Source: Fen-178 sp963722575 (GTDB lineage: Bacteria; Acidobacteriota; Terriglobia; Bryobacterales; Bryobacteraceae). From it: 64,000 bases of DNA. A program made the translations under genes and the position numbers. The stretch lies in the NCBI GenBank assembly GCA_963722575.1, contig CAVRNR010000022.1, forward strand, positions 2,232,001 through 2,296,000. Reading direction: 5' to 3'. The first letter of the stretch is position 1. Every line of letters begins with the position of its first letter. This document shows, piece after piece, positions 1-8,762 of this stretch. The notes beneath the pieces were generated by a model. That model saw nothing but the letters and a program-made list of their open reading frames with translations. It was not told the origin of the DNA and searched no databases.

Positions 1-3000
1 CCCGGCGCGCCCAGCGGGAAGCCGTTCTCGCGCAGGAAGACGCCGTTGGCCTGCCAGCCCTTCAAAAACACGGCTAGAATCCCCTTGGTTTGGCCGAAGA
101 GCGGAATCGCCCAGTTGCCGCTGATCACGATGCGGTTCGGCGTATCCTGGCCGTTCAGCGTGCGCTCCGGCGTCTGCGTGATCGGATCCTGGGCGTTGAG
201 GTACCCAGTGGCGCTCAGCCATTTCTCGCGGGTGTAGCTCACCAGCAGGTTCAAGCCGTGGCTCAACCGCTTGTCAAAGCGCACTTGCATCGAGTTGTAC
301 CAGCTCTTCCCGGTGGGAATATTGTTCTCGGTGACCCCCGTAAACTGCGGATAGGGCAGCAGCAACTGCTGCCGCGTGGTGCTGGTGGCGAGGCCGGGGC
401 CGGCAGGGAGCAAGCCGTAAAACGGATTGGCGTACGGGCATAGCGTCGATGATGCCGCCGTCGAGCAGGGATCGGTCAAATTGGGCGAGGCATTGGCGCC
501 ATATTGCAGCAATTGCGCCAAGGTCACGGCGTCGAGGTTCTGCGAGACGTTGAGCTCCTGGCTGCGGCTGCCCACGTAGGAAACTTCCAGCACCGAGCGG
601 GAGGGCAACTCGCGCTGCACGCCGATGGAGAACTGGTGCACCCTGGGAATCACGCGATTTTGGTTGGTGAAGGAGATGGATTGCCCCAGGAACGTGGACA
701 GGCCCCCCTTGGAGCCGGTGGGCGTCAAAATCCCGGTCGGATAGGGGTTTTGGAGGAAGTTGCCAGAGAAGGAAATGCCGCCGTCGGGGGTGGCGTTGAA
801 GGGAGTGGAATAGCTGAATCCCGAGTTGCCCGAGGTGTTGAAGGTGGCGACGTAGCTTAACCCATAGCCGGCGCGCACCACGGTCTTGCTCACCGGATGC
901 CACGCAATGCCCACGCGCGGCTGCCAGTTGTTGAGGTCGCGCTGGTAAGGCATGCGGTTGCTGGAGCCGGCAAACAACAGCCCGCCTTTCAGCGTCAGGC
1001 CCGGCTGCAAGGGGTCGACCACCTGAATGGGGCTGTTCTGGGTGAAGGCGAAGCCCGCATTGATCTGGTTATTGCGCTCCGTCTCGGGCGATTCATAGTC
1101 CCAGCGCAGACCGTAGCTGAGGGTCAGGGTGTTGGTGATGCGCCAGTCGTCCTGCACGAAGAAGCCATAGTAGTGATTGCCATACGCCAGCGCCGCGTTG
1201 ATGGGCACGCTGCCGCTATTCGGCATGCCCAGCAGCAGGGAGGCAATCGAGTTGCCGGCGGCGGCGTTGGAGGTCAGCGCGTTCTGTTGCGTCCAGCCGG
1301 CGGTGAAGGAGTAGCTGCCGAAATTGGTGGTGGGTGAATTGACGTTGTCCAGATTCACGCGAAATTCCCCGCCCCATTTCACCTGGTGGCGGCGGACGGT
1401 CCGGTTCACGATCTCCGCCCACGACCAAGTGGCGCTCTCGGTGAACTGGTTCCCGCCGCTGCGCGAGGCCCCAAAGCCCTGGTAGTTGCTCACGCCGATG
1501 GTGGGGAAGTAGGGCGGTTGAGTGCTCAGCAGCGACGACGGGAAGCCCAACGTGGTCGGGTTGAAGCCGCTGGCGTAGAGCGTGATCCACAGGTCGTGCC
1601 GGAAGTACCCCAGGCGCGAGGTGAGCACGGTGGAGGGCGACAGTACGGTGGTGAGGTCGGCGTTGCCGCCCTGGTTCAGGCGCCCGTCGGAGTAGGAGTT
1701 GCCCGGCGCGGCCACCTGCTGCCAGCCGTAGTCGCCGTTGGTTTCGGTGCGGAAGCCGCGCACGAAGCGCGAAAAGAAGTGGTTCTTCTCGCTGATCTGC
1801 TGGTCGATGCGGATCACGTGGGAGTCGTAGGCGTCGGTCCGCGGATTGGGCGTGGCGACGAAGTTGTTGGTGGCGCCCGCCAGGTTGGGCGCGGGAATGT
1901 AGCTGGCAATTTTCACTCCCACCGCGTTCATGCGGGTGGATGGAATAATATCGCCGGGAAATGGCTGCCGCAAGTACGTCGTCCCCGACAGCGCGGTGGT
2001 GTTGGGGTCGTAGATGGTGATGGGCGAGCCGTTGCTTTGCAGCGTGGTGTTGAAGTTCCCGGCCACCGCCGCCGGGTACGGCAACGTTTGCGTGCTGGGC
2101 GTCGGAATGGAGTCGCGCCAGATCTCGTACGAATACATGAAGAAGGTCTTGTTGCGGCCGTCGTAAACATGCGGAAGATAGACCGGCCCGTCGAACTCCA
2201 GGCCCGGGTTGTTCTCGTGATACGCGGCGCGCGGGGTGCCGATCCGGTTGTAATCGAAGGCGTTGGCGGTGAGGATCGTGTTCTTGTCTAACCAGTAGAC
2301 AGCCCCATGAATCTGGTTGGTCCCGCTCTTGACACTGACCGTCATGGTGCCGCCCGAGGTGCGCCCGTACTGCGCGTCGTAGTTGCTGTTCTGGATTTTG
2401 TATTCCGACACCGCCTCGGGAGGCGGCACGTAGCCCATGTTGGCCGCGCTGCTGCCTTCCGTGCCCGTATTGGGCACGCCGTCCAGCAGCAGATCGCTGG
2501 CGCCCGTGATTCCGCCGTTGATGGACATGCTCTCGGCGACGTTGTTGCCGGCGTCGAACGGCCGCGCCGAGCGGCTCAGAGCATTGGCGCCGATATCGAA
2601 TTGCACGCCGGTGGCCACGATGCCCAGCAGGAACGGATTGCGGGCCTGCGAAGGCAGGTCGGCGACGTTCTCCGTGCCCACCACCTGGCCCTTGTCGGAG
2701 GGCAGTGCCTGTAGCAGCTCGGCTCCCGCGGAAACGGTGACCTGCTCGTTTACCGCCCCGACTTCCAGCGTGAAATCCTGCTGCACGTGGTCGCCCACGC
2801 GCAACTCCAACTTGTCCCGCTCGGCCTTCTTGAACCCGGTAGCCGTGGCCGTCACGTTATAGGTTCCGATCGGCAGCACGGGGAACGAGTAGATCCCGGC
2901 CTCATTGGTGGTGGTGCGGTTGATTTCGTTGGTGGCGACGTTCTGCGCCTCGACTGGCACTCCCGGCACGACGGCGCCCTGAGAGTCCTTCACGATACCC

Positions 3001-3092
3001 CTGATTCCAGCTTGAAACTCCTGTGCGAACATCGGCGCGCACAGCAAGAGTGCAAGCAGGAGCGCAAGCAAGCAAACTAAGCGTTTTGACAT
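1..3092 (-). CDS. TonB-dependent receptor, Oar-like (3' end beyond window)
   Basis: The reverse strand is open from the ATG at 3092 to the window edge, about 1030 codons without a stop. Residues 1-23 form a signal peptide (MSKRLVCLLALLL...). Residues about 25-105 form a carboxypeptidase-regulatory-like beta sandwich (GIRGIVKDSQGAVVPGVPVE). A plug region follows, then long barrel-like sequence rich in Tyr, Asn and Gly, with motifs such as DGVPNTGTEGSS and FFVQDDWRITNTLTLSYGLR. This is the layout of the Oar-type outer-membrane receptors that are greatly expanded in Acidobacteriota. They are thought to take up or export large ligands across the outer membrane; the substrate here cannot be told. 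The start is supported by an AAAGGAG ribosome site at 3103-3109. The C-terminal end of the barrel lies outside the window. Confidence 0.93.
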   Translation of the reverse strand, partial: MSKRLVCLLALLLALLLCAPMFAQEFQAGIRGIVKDSQGAVVPGVPVEAQNVATNEINRTTTNEAGIYSFPVLPIGTYNVTATATGFKKAERDKLELRVGDHVQQDFTLEVGAVNEQVTVSAGAELLQALPSDKGQVVGTENVADLPSQARNPFLLGIVATGVQFDIGANALSRSARPFDAGNNVAESMSINGGITGASDLLLDGVPNTGTEGSSAANMGYVPPPEAVSEYKIQNSNYDAQYGRTSGGTMTVSVKSGTNQIHGAVYWLDKNTILTANAFDYNRIGTPRAAYHENNPGLEFDGPVYLPHVYDGRNKTFFMYSYEIWRDSIPTPSTQTLPYPAAVAGNFNTTLQSNGSPITIYDPNTTALSGTTYLRQPFPGDIIPSTRMNAVGVKIASYIPAPNLAGATNNFVATPNPRTDAYDSHVIRIDQQISEKNHFFSRFVRGFRTETNGDYGWQQVAAPGNSYSDGRLNQGGNADLTTVLSPSTVLTSRLGYFRHDLWITLYASGFNPTTLGFPSSLLSTQPPYFPTIGVSNYQGFGASRSGGNQFTESATWSWAEIVNRTVRRHQVKWGGEFRVNLDNVNSPTTNFGSYSFTAGWTQQNALTSNAAAGNSIASLLLGMPNSGSVPINAALAYGNHYYGFFVQDDWRITNTLTLSYGLRWDYESPETERNNQINAGFAFTQNSPIQVVDPLQPGLTLKGGLLFAGSSNRMPYQRDLNNWQPRVGIAWHPVSKTVVRAGYGLSYVATFNTSGNSGFSYSTPFNATPDGGISFSGNFLQNPYPTGILTPTGSKGGLSTFLGQSISFTNQNRVIPRVHQFSIGVQRELPSRSVLEVSYVGSRSQELNVSQNLDAVTLAQLLQYGANASPNLTDPCSTAASSTLCPYANPFYGLLPAGPGLATSTTRQQLLLPYPQFTGVTENNIPTGKSWYNSMQVRFDKRLSHGLNLLVSYTREKWLSATGYLNAQDPITQTPERTLNGQDTPNRIVISGNWAIPLFGQTKGILAVFLKGWQANGVFLRENGFPLGAP

Positions 3093-3394
3093 AGCCAATC
3101 TACTCCTTTGGATAAACGACAACGCGAAACTCCCTTAGGCTTCGCAGCATAACATAATGCATCAGGGGGAACCAAACAAATTCGGAGAAAAGGCCCCTAT
3201 TTTGCTATGTGAAACGATGCGCTGGTCTGAGACAGGGCCTAAGCCTCCTGGATACAGTGGATACAACCGGTCAGTCCAGATACTCGCACTCCCCGCTTTC
3301 AATGCTGAGACGCCTTCGTTACTCATAGCAAAACTTCAGGGGGTGACGGGCATACACCTCGAACCGGTGGCACGCCGCACCGAGGCTTCCGCCG
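3093..3394. other. intergenic, leader of the receptor gene
   Basis: This stretch carries the ribosome binding site of the leftward receptor gene (3103-3109) and presumably its promoter. The rest lies downstream of the leftward ankyrin gene. I see no convincing coding sequence; an open frame at 3157-3498 on the plus strand runs into the ankyrin gene and has no recognisable protein character. Confidence 0.4.
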
Positions 3395-4207
3395 CTACGG
3401 CTGTGACCGCATCAGCGCCTCGATCACACCCCAGTAGATGGGGCCTGCCTGGGGTTTCGCCCACGCCCGGTAGAGCGCCGGATACTGGGCGGGATTAGCG
3501 GCCAGCTCTTCACGCATCCCCGTTCTCACCCCGCCGCCATAGGTCCTTTCGAGCAGCGGCGACCCTTCCGGCGGGCACAGCAGACGAACGTGAATCGACA
3601 TGCTCAGACGATCGGACTGCTCGACGCAGGTCACGCCGGGCTCCACCAGCAGGCTGAGCGCGGCATCCGCGCCGGCCGGCGCCTGCACCAACTCCACCAG
3701 GCCCCGTCCGGAGTTGAAGGCGTAGTCCCGGAAGGCTTCCAGAACCAGGGCTTCCGGTCTCAAGCCGTCCATGTACCGCGCCAGGTCCTGCGGACGCATG
3801 AAGCAGGAACTGAAGAAGGAGGCGCCCGGAGCCCACCTGGCTTCCACCGCCAGACGCAAATGGGGCCGCGGAAGGAGTTTCAGCACTTTATCGTGGACGG
3901 TGTGAATGAGGCCGCCGGAAGGGGAGAGCAGGGCCAGCATGTAAGCGTTCCAGCCACGCTTGTCGCGGGCGTCGGCATGGGCGCCTTTGGCGAGCAGCAG
4001 GCGGACGGTATCCACGCGCCCGTACTGCGCGGCCAGCATCAGCGCGGTGCGTCCATCGTTGTCCTTGGCTTCGATATCCGCTCCCGCTTTCAGGAGGGCT
4101 TCCACGCGACTGGTGTCGCCCTTTTTCGCCGCGGCCGGCCAATCTTCCGGCGGCACCGCCGCCAGGCAGGCGAACGACAGGAGGAACAGAATCGGGCGCG
4201 ACACCAC
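3395..4207 (-). CDS. secreted ankyrin-repeat protein
   Basis: A 270-residue protein starting at a GTG, with a hydrophobic N-terminus that looks like a signal peptide (VSRPILFLLSFACLAAV). Residues about 22-95 hold two to three ankyrin repeats; the consensus elements TALMLAAQYGRVDTVRLLL and AGADIEAKDNDG are easy to read. The remaining 170 residues match nothing I recognise. Ankyrin repeats mediate protein-protein contact, so a role as a periplasmic or exported adaptor is an inference. It is transcribed away from the EF-G paralogue, with about 120 bp between the two starts. The ribosome site is weak, so the exact start is uncertain. Confidence 0.8.
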   Translation of the reverse strand: MVSRPILFLLSFACLAAVPPEDWPAAAKKGDTSRVEALLKAGADIEAKDNDGRTALMLAAQYGRVDTVRLLLAKGAHADARDKRGWNAYMLALLSPSGGLIHTVHDKVLKLLPRPHLRLAVEARWAPGASFFSSCFMRPQDLARYMDGLRPEALVLEAFRDYAFNSGRGLVELVQAPAGADAALSLLVEPGVTCVEQSDRLSMSIHVRLLCPPEGSPLLERTYGGGVRTGMREELAANPAQYPALYRAWAKPQAGPIYWGVIEALMRSQP

Positions 4208-4328
4208 ACACCAAACTTAGCAAAAACCGGCGAGCCAGGCTTCCCGGAGATGAGGTTTGATTCGCCAGAGTCAACCGCGGCATCCCCCCCCGTGTTACTA
4301 TTCCGTTTTAAAACCTGGAGCAAACTCC

Positions 4329-6425
4329 GTGAAAGTTTACGAAAGCAAGGACATTCGGAACGTCGGTGTGGTGGGCCACGGCGATTCCGGCAAGACCACG
4401 CTCACCGCCGGGTTGCTGTTCACCGCCGGAGCCTCGAATCGCTTGCTGCGCGTGGATGAAGGCAACACCATCACGGATTTCGACGAAGAGGAAATCCAGC
4501 GCAAAATCAGTATTTCCACCGCCATCGCCGTGGCCGAGTGGAAGAAGACGAAAATCAATATCCTCGATACTCCGGGCTATAACATTTTCATTAACGACAC
4601 GCGGGCGGCCCTGGTGGCGGCCGACGCCGCGCTGGTCCTGGTGGACGGCGTCGGCGGCGTCGAGGTGCAGACCGAAAAGGTCTGGCAGTTCGCGGCCGAC
4701 TACAAGCTCCCTCGCGTGGTGGTCGTCAATAAGCTCGACCGCGAACGCTCCGATTTCGAGCGGGCCCTGGAAAGCGTGCAGGAAAACTTCGGCCGCGCCG
4801 CCGTTCCCATCCAGATCCCCATCGGCGCGGAGCGCGATTTCACCGGGGTCGTGGACCTGGTTCGGATGAAAGCTTACACGTATGCCGCCGATGGCGACGG
4901 CAAGGGCAAAGAGGGCGACATCCCCGCCGACCTCGCCGCGGCCGCCCAGAAGGCCCACGAGGCGCTGGTCGAGATGGTGGCCGAGGGCAATGACGCCCTC
5001 ATGGAAGAGTTTTTCGATAAAGGCACCCTGGCGCCCGGCCAGATCGCCGAGGGCCTCAAGCAAGGCCTGAGGGAAATGCGCATCTTCCCGGTCATGTGCG
5101 CCTCCGCGCTGCACAATATCGCCTCCGACCTCATCCTCAATTTCGTCGTCGAAAACCTGCCCGCCCCGGTCGAGCGTGAGCCAATCCCCGCCACCGTCGA
5201 CGGCGCCGAGGCCACCCGCAAGATCGCCGAAAACGACCAGCCATCCCTGTACGTGTTCAAGACCACGGCCGACCCCTTCGCCGGCCGCATCACGTTTTTC
5301 AAGGTCATGACCGGCGTGGTGAAGAACGACGCCAATCTCCAGAATGCGACCCGCGGCACGGCCGAGCGCCTGGCGCACATCTCGAGCCCCCTGGGCAAGA
5401 CCCTCCAACCGGTCACCGACCTGCACGCCGGCGATATTGGCGCCGTCGCCAAGCTGAAGGATACGCTCACCGGCGACACCCTGGCCGACAAGAGCCTGAA
5501 CATAACGTATCCGCCGGTGAAGCTCCCCGAGCCTTCCATCGCGTTCGCCATCGAGGCCAAATCGCGCAACGACGAAGATCGCATGGGCAATGCCGTCCAC
5601 CGCATCCTGGAAGAGGACCAGTCGCTGCGCTTCTACCGCGATCCGCAGACCCGCGAGTTCCTGCTGGCCGGCTCAGGCCAGCAGCACGTCGAAATCGTGG
5701 TCAGCCGGTTAAAGAAGCGTTACGGCGTGGACGTGGCCCTCAAAGCTCCCAAGATCCCCTACCGCGAGACCGTCCGCGGCACCGCCGACGTGCAGGGCCG
5801 CCACAAGAAGCAGACCGGCGGGCATGGCCAGTTCGGCGATTGCTGGATCAAGATGGAGCCTCTGCCGCGCGGCGCCAAGTTCGAGTTTGCCAACGAGATT
5901 TTCGGCGGCTCCATCCCCAGGAACTTCATCCCCGCCGTCGAAAAGGGCATTATCGAGGCCGCCGAGAACGGTTTCCTCGCCGGCTTCCCCATGGTGGACT
6001 TCAAAGTGACCGTCTACGACGGCTCCTACCATGACGTGGATTCCTCGGAGCTGGCCTTCAAACTGGCCGCCCGCAAGGCCTTCAAGGCGGCCATGCAGCA
6101 CGCCAAGCCGACTCTTCTCGAACCCATCATGAACGTCGAAATTCAGGCTCCCGTGGAATACGCCGGCGACCTGATGGGCGACCTCAACGGCCGCCGCGGC
6201 CGTATCTCCGGCATGGAGACCAAGGCCAGCAGCCAGTTCATTCGCGCCCAGGTGCCCATGGCCGAGATGCTGAACTACCAAAGCGACCTGACGGCCATGA
6301 CGCAGGGCCGGGCTTCCTTCACCATGGAGTTCGACCACTACGATTTTGTGCCGCAGTTGCAGTCCGACAAGATCATCGCCGCCGCCAAGGCCGCCAAGGC
6401 GGGCGAAGAGGAAGAAGAGGAGTAG
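4329..6425 (+). CDS. translation elongation factor G paralogue (EF-G2-like)
   Basis: A translational GTPase of 698 residues, the normal EF-G length. The chosen start is the GTG at 4329, with GGAG 8 bases upstream (4317-4320); an upstream ATG at 4257 would add 24 non-conserved residues. GTPase motifs are G1 GHGDSGKT (16-23), G3 DTPGY (80-84) and G4 NKLD (134-137), followed by EF-G domains II-V. Two features point to the EF-G2 type rather than the housekeeping factor. G1 lacks the AHIDAGKTT form, and G3 has Tyr84 where canonical EF-G has the catalytic His. The protein ends in an acidic run (GEEEEEE). The gene stands alone and not in a str operon with S12, S7 and EF-Tu, which also suggests a paralogue. 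Role in elongation, recycling or stress is unknown. Confidence 0.9.
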   Translation: MKVYESKDIRNVGVVGHGDSGKTTLTAGLLFTAGASNRLLRVDEGNTITDFDEEEIQRKISISTAIAVAEWKKTKINILDTPGYNIFINDTRAALVAADAALVLVDGVGGVEVQTEKVWQFAADYKLPRVVVVNKLDRERSDFERALESVQENFGRAAVPIQIPIGAERDFTGVVDLVRMKAYTYAADGDGKGKEGDIPADLAAAAQKAHEALVEMVAEGNDALMEEFFDKGTLAPGQIAEGLKQGLREMRIFPVMCASALHNIASDLILNFVVENLPAPVEREPIPATVDGAEATRKIAENDQPSLYVFKTTADPFAGRITFFKVMTGVVKNDANLQNATRGTAERLAHISSPLGKTLQPVTDLHAGDIGAVAKLKDTLTGDTLADKSLNITYPPVKLPEPSIAFAIEAKSRNDEDRMGNAVHRILEEDQSLRFYRDPQTREFLLAGSGQQHVEIVVSRLKKRYGVDVALKAPKIPYRETVRGTADVQGRHKKQTGGHGQFGDCWIKMEPLPRGAKFEFANEIFGGSIPRNFIPAVEKGIIEAAENGFLAGFPMVDFKVTVYDGSYHDVDSSELAFKLAARKAFKAAMQHAKPTLLEPIMNVEIQAPVEYAGDLMGDLNGRRGRISGMETKASSQFIRAQVPMAEMLNYQSDLTAMTQGRASFTMEFDHYDFVPQLQSDKIIAAAKAAKAGEEEEEE

Positions 6426-6794
6426 CCGCGGAGAGCGCCCGCACCGGTCTGGACTTCATCCTGGCGATGGGCAGATGTGCCGGCTGGCCGCCGGGCGAAT
6501 CGCCGACCCTTCCGCGCCGCTCTGCGAGAGCCCGCCTCCACTCTCCGGTAGCGCACCGGGACCGCCTGCCGCGCCGACTCCCGCAGCGGTGGCCACTCCT
6601 TGTGCCGCGACCCTCGTGGCAGGCGAGCCGCCGCTCGATGGAACCGGCGACTCGCTCCGGGCAGCCCCGGAGGAGCCTGTCCCGATTTGCCCGCCTGCCG
6701 ATGCGGAGCCTGGAGTCTTAGCGGAGCCGTCCTTGGAATCTCAGGTGTCGGCCTGCACGACCGGAGCGTGGTCCACGTAATAGTCGCCGCAGCC
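6426..6794. other. intergenic region without a clear gene
   Basis: GC-rich stretch downstream of the EF-G paralogue. Several overlapping frames are open on both strands, but all give Arg/Pro-rich products without recognisable motifs or ribosome sites. I see no RNA gene in it. Confidence 0.35.
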
Positions 6795-7151
6795 TTATGC
6801 AACGAGGGCGGGTGGCCCGTGACGGCCGGTGTCGACCGGAGACTCGGACGTGGCCTGCTGGTGCCTGATCTGTCCCTTCAGGTCGGCGAGCTTTTCCAAA
6901 AAGCGGAGTGTCGCTGCCCGGCGGACCGATTGTCGATGGTCGTTCAGGTATTGTCGATGCTCACTCCGGTGGAGTCTTGCCGCGTTCTCGCAAATACCAC
7001 TCGATATGCGGTCGAGTGGATGATCCCAAATGCCGCCGCCTCTCACCCCCGGCATCTCCGGGGCCGAGTTGCGCGACCCTCCGAGGAAGCTCCGTCCACC
7101 GAAAGACGGATATCCCGAACTTTCAAATGCGATTTCCATGGTCGACGCCAT
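6795..7151 (-). CDS. small hypothetical protein
   Basis: A 118-residue frame whose ATG (7149-7151) is preceded by a good ribosome site (GGAGA, about 7 bases upstream, in ATAGGAGAAAGC). That is the main reason to believe it. The frame is open further upstream, but only this start has a site. The first half is Gly/Ser-rich (SFGGRSFLGGSRNS). The second half is helical and charged (HRSEHRQYLNDHRQSVRR, FLEKLADLKGQIRHQQATS) and might be DNA- or RNA-binding. No family recognised; coding status is moderate. Confidence 0.4.
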   Translation of the reverse strand: MASTMEIAFESSGYPSFGGRSFLGGSRNSAPEMPGVRGGGIWDHPLDRISSGICENAARLHRSEHRQYLNDHRQSVRRAATLRFLEKLADLKGQIRHQQATSESPVDTGRHGPPALVA

Positions 7152-7453
7152 GTTGCTTTCTCCTATTGCCAGTATCCGGAGTTTCTTAGTGGGTTCATAG
7201 TCCTGCTCATACTGTGGGAGTACTAGAACTTTTAATGCGAATGACAGGAAGACGGGAGGTTGGGAATCGAGGAAGAACCAGGACGGACCGCCGGGCCGAG
7301 AGAACGGAGATTTGAGTTTTCGGGCGTGCTTCAGAACGGGAATCCCTCTTGATAGTACTCCCCTGCTACCCATAGGAGACTTGCGCGCCTGCCGGAAACC
7401 GGCTTAACTTGCTTTTGGGCGCGGGCGTCTCCCGCCCCCACCTAGGAGGCACG
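7152..7453. other. intergenic with a spaced 10-bp inverted repeat
   Basis: No convincing gene. GGGAGTACTA (7216-7225) recurs exactly in inverted form as TAGTACTCCC (7353-7362), 127 bp apart. The ribosome site of the next gene (AGGAGG, 7444-7449) lies at the right end. Confidence 0.4.
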
Positions 7454-8470
7454 ATGATTGCTTTCGAATCCGCGACGAACACTACAGCAACTCTGGACCA
7501 GCGCCTGGCAGAAGGGGAAATCCCCGCGGCGCAAGCGCTAAGTTACGCCATCAATCTGGCCGAAGCCCTGCGCCAAATGCACGACACCGGACAGGTGCAT
7601 GGCGCCATTTCGCCGGTCAACATCACGGTCTCCGGAACGCGGCTGGAACTTCTCCCGGCGGCGGCTCCGGCAGAGGGCGCTACGCCGTACACCGCGCCGG
7701 AATTGCTGCAAGGACACCCCGCCGATGCCCGCAGCGACATCTTCTCTTTCGGCGCGGTCGCCTGCGAGATGCTAACCGGCCGCCCCGCTTTCCGCGGCGA
7801 CGACCCCGCCGCCCTGGCCGAGGCTATTCTCCACGCCGTGCCGCCCTCATCCGGCAACCCGGGAATGGACCTCTTCCTTTCTACGTGCCTCGCCAAGGAC
7901 CCGGCAGCACGTTTCGAGCGTATGCAGAAGGTCTTGCTGGAACTGAAGCTCCTGGCGGTCCAGGCGCGGCGCGCAGAAAACCCCGCCCGCCGCGGACAAG
8001 CCGCGACCGCTCTCCGCGCCGAATTGCAGGAGATCGAGACCTGCCTGGCATCGCGGCTCGAGGCGCACGAAAGGACGGCCTCCGAGACCGGGCGCGCTAC
8101 CAGAGAAGCCTTGGACATGCTGCGGGAACAGATTTCCGCGTTGGGCGCCCAGTTCGCGGCCGCTCAACAGCGGGCCGAGCAAGGCGCTTCGAGCGCCAGG
8201 GATACCATTGAAGCGATCGGATCGCGCATCGCCCAGACCGAGCAAGGCCTGGACGCCCTTCGGCAGGACTTCCTGACCCACGTGGAGAACGCAGTGGCGG
8301 ATCTTCACAATCTCCGGGACAGCCTCGATGCGCAGGGCGCCGAAATCGAGTTGGCCCGCAGGGCACAGGCCCAGACGGACAACTTAGTCGAGGGCGTGGT
8401 CGAAGCCCTGGGTCTGCTGCAATCGAGCGTTATAGAGGAGACCGAAGAAGGCCTCTTAGGCGTGGACTGA
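7454..8470 (+). CDS. pseudokinase with C-terminal coiled coil
   Basis: A 339-residue protein. The start ATG at 7454 has AGGAGG five bases upstream. Residues about 15-165 resemble the C-lobe of a Hanks-type Ser/Thr kinase: a QVHGAISPVNI catalytic-loop equivalent, an APE motif near 81-83, RSDIFSFGAVACEMLTGRPAF (subdomain IX) and a terminal CLAKDPAARFERM. The N-lobe is absent: no glycine-rich loop and no VAIK lysine. The HRD motif reads HGA (49-51), so the catalytic Asp is missing, and no DFG motif is found. The rest (about 180-330) is Ala/Glu/Gln-rich and predicted coiled coil. The protein cannot be an ordinary kinase; a scaffold or sensor role is an inference. It stands alone between intergenic regions. 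Confidence 0.8.
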   Translation: MIAFESATNTTATLDQRLAEGEIPAAQALSYAINLAEALRQMHDTGQVHGAISPVNITVSGTRLELLPAAAPAEGATPYTAPELLQGHPADARSDIFSFGAVACEMLTGRPAFRGDDPAALAEAILHAVPPSSGNPGMDLFLSTCLAKDPAARFERMQKVLLELKLLAVQARRAENPARRGQAATALRAELQEIETCLASRLEAHERTASETGRATREALDMLREQISALGAQFAAAQQRAEQGASSARDTIEAIGSRIAQTEQGLDALRQDFLTHVENAVADLHNLRDSLDAQGAEIELARRAQAQTDNLVEGVVEALGLLQSSVIEETEEGLLGVD

Positions 8471-8762
8471 GCCGGCTGCAAATGCTCCCCGCGAGGAGCG
8501 TGCCGGAGATCGACGCTCTCCAACCTCATGGTGGCGGCTCGGGGCAGCGGTGTTGCGTCTGTCGATCGTCAAAACGCCGTTCGCGAACAGAATCAGCCAG
8601 TTACGGTCAGGACCAACGCTTGAATGCTGCCGTTTCAAAAACCCCGGCGGAGAGGCGGAGAGAACCCGCTTGCATTACACAGGTGAATCGTTGTAGTCTT
8701 TTAGGGTCATACCCGGGCACGGGCTCGCGGAAGTAGCTTATTTTCTGTATTTCGAGGCAGTA

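Noticed and set aside
1386..2291. 301-codon plus-strand frame inside the receptor gene
   Set aside because: The minus strand encodes a continuous TonB-dependent receptor here; the plus frame is Val/Gly/Arg-rich shadow sequence.
4308..5600. 430-codon open frame opposite the EF-G paralogue
   Set aside because: It is a shadow of a strongly conserved GTPase gene; the product is Gly/Asp/His-rich without motifs, as expected from high-GC antisense frames.
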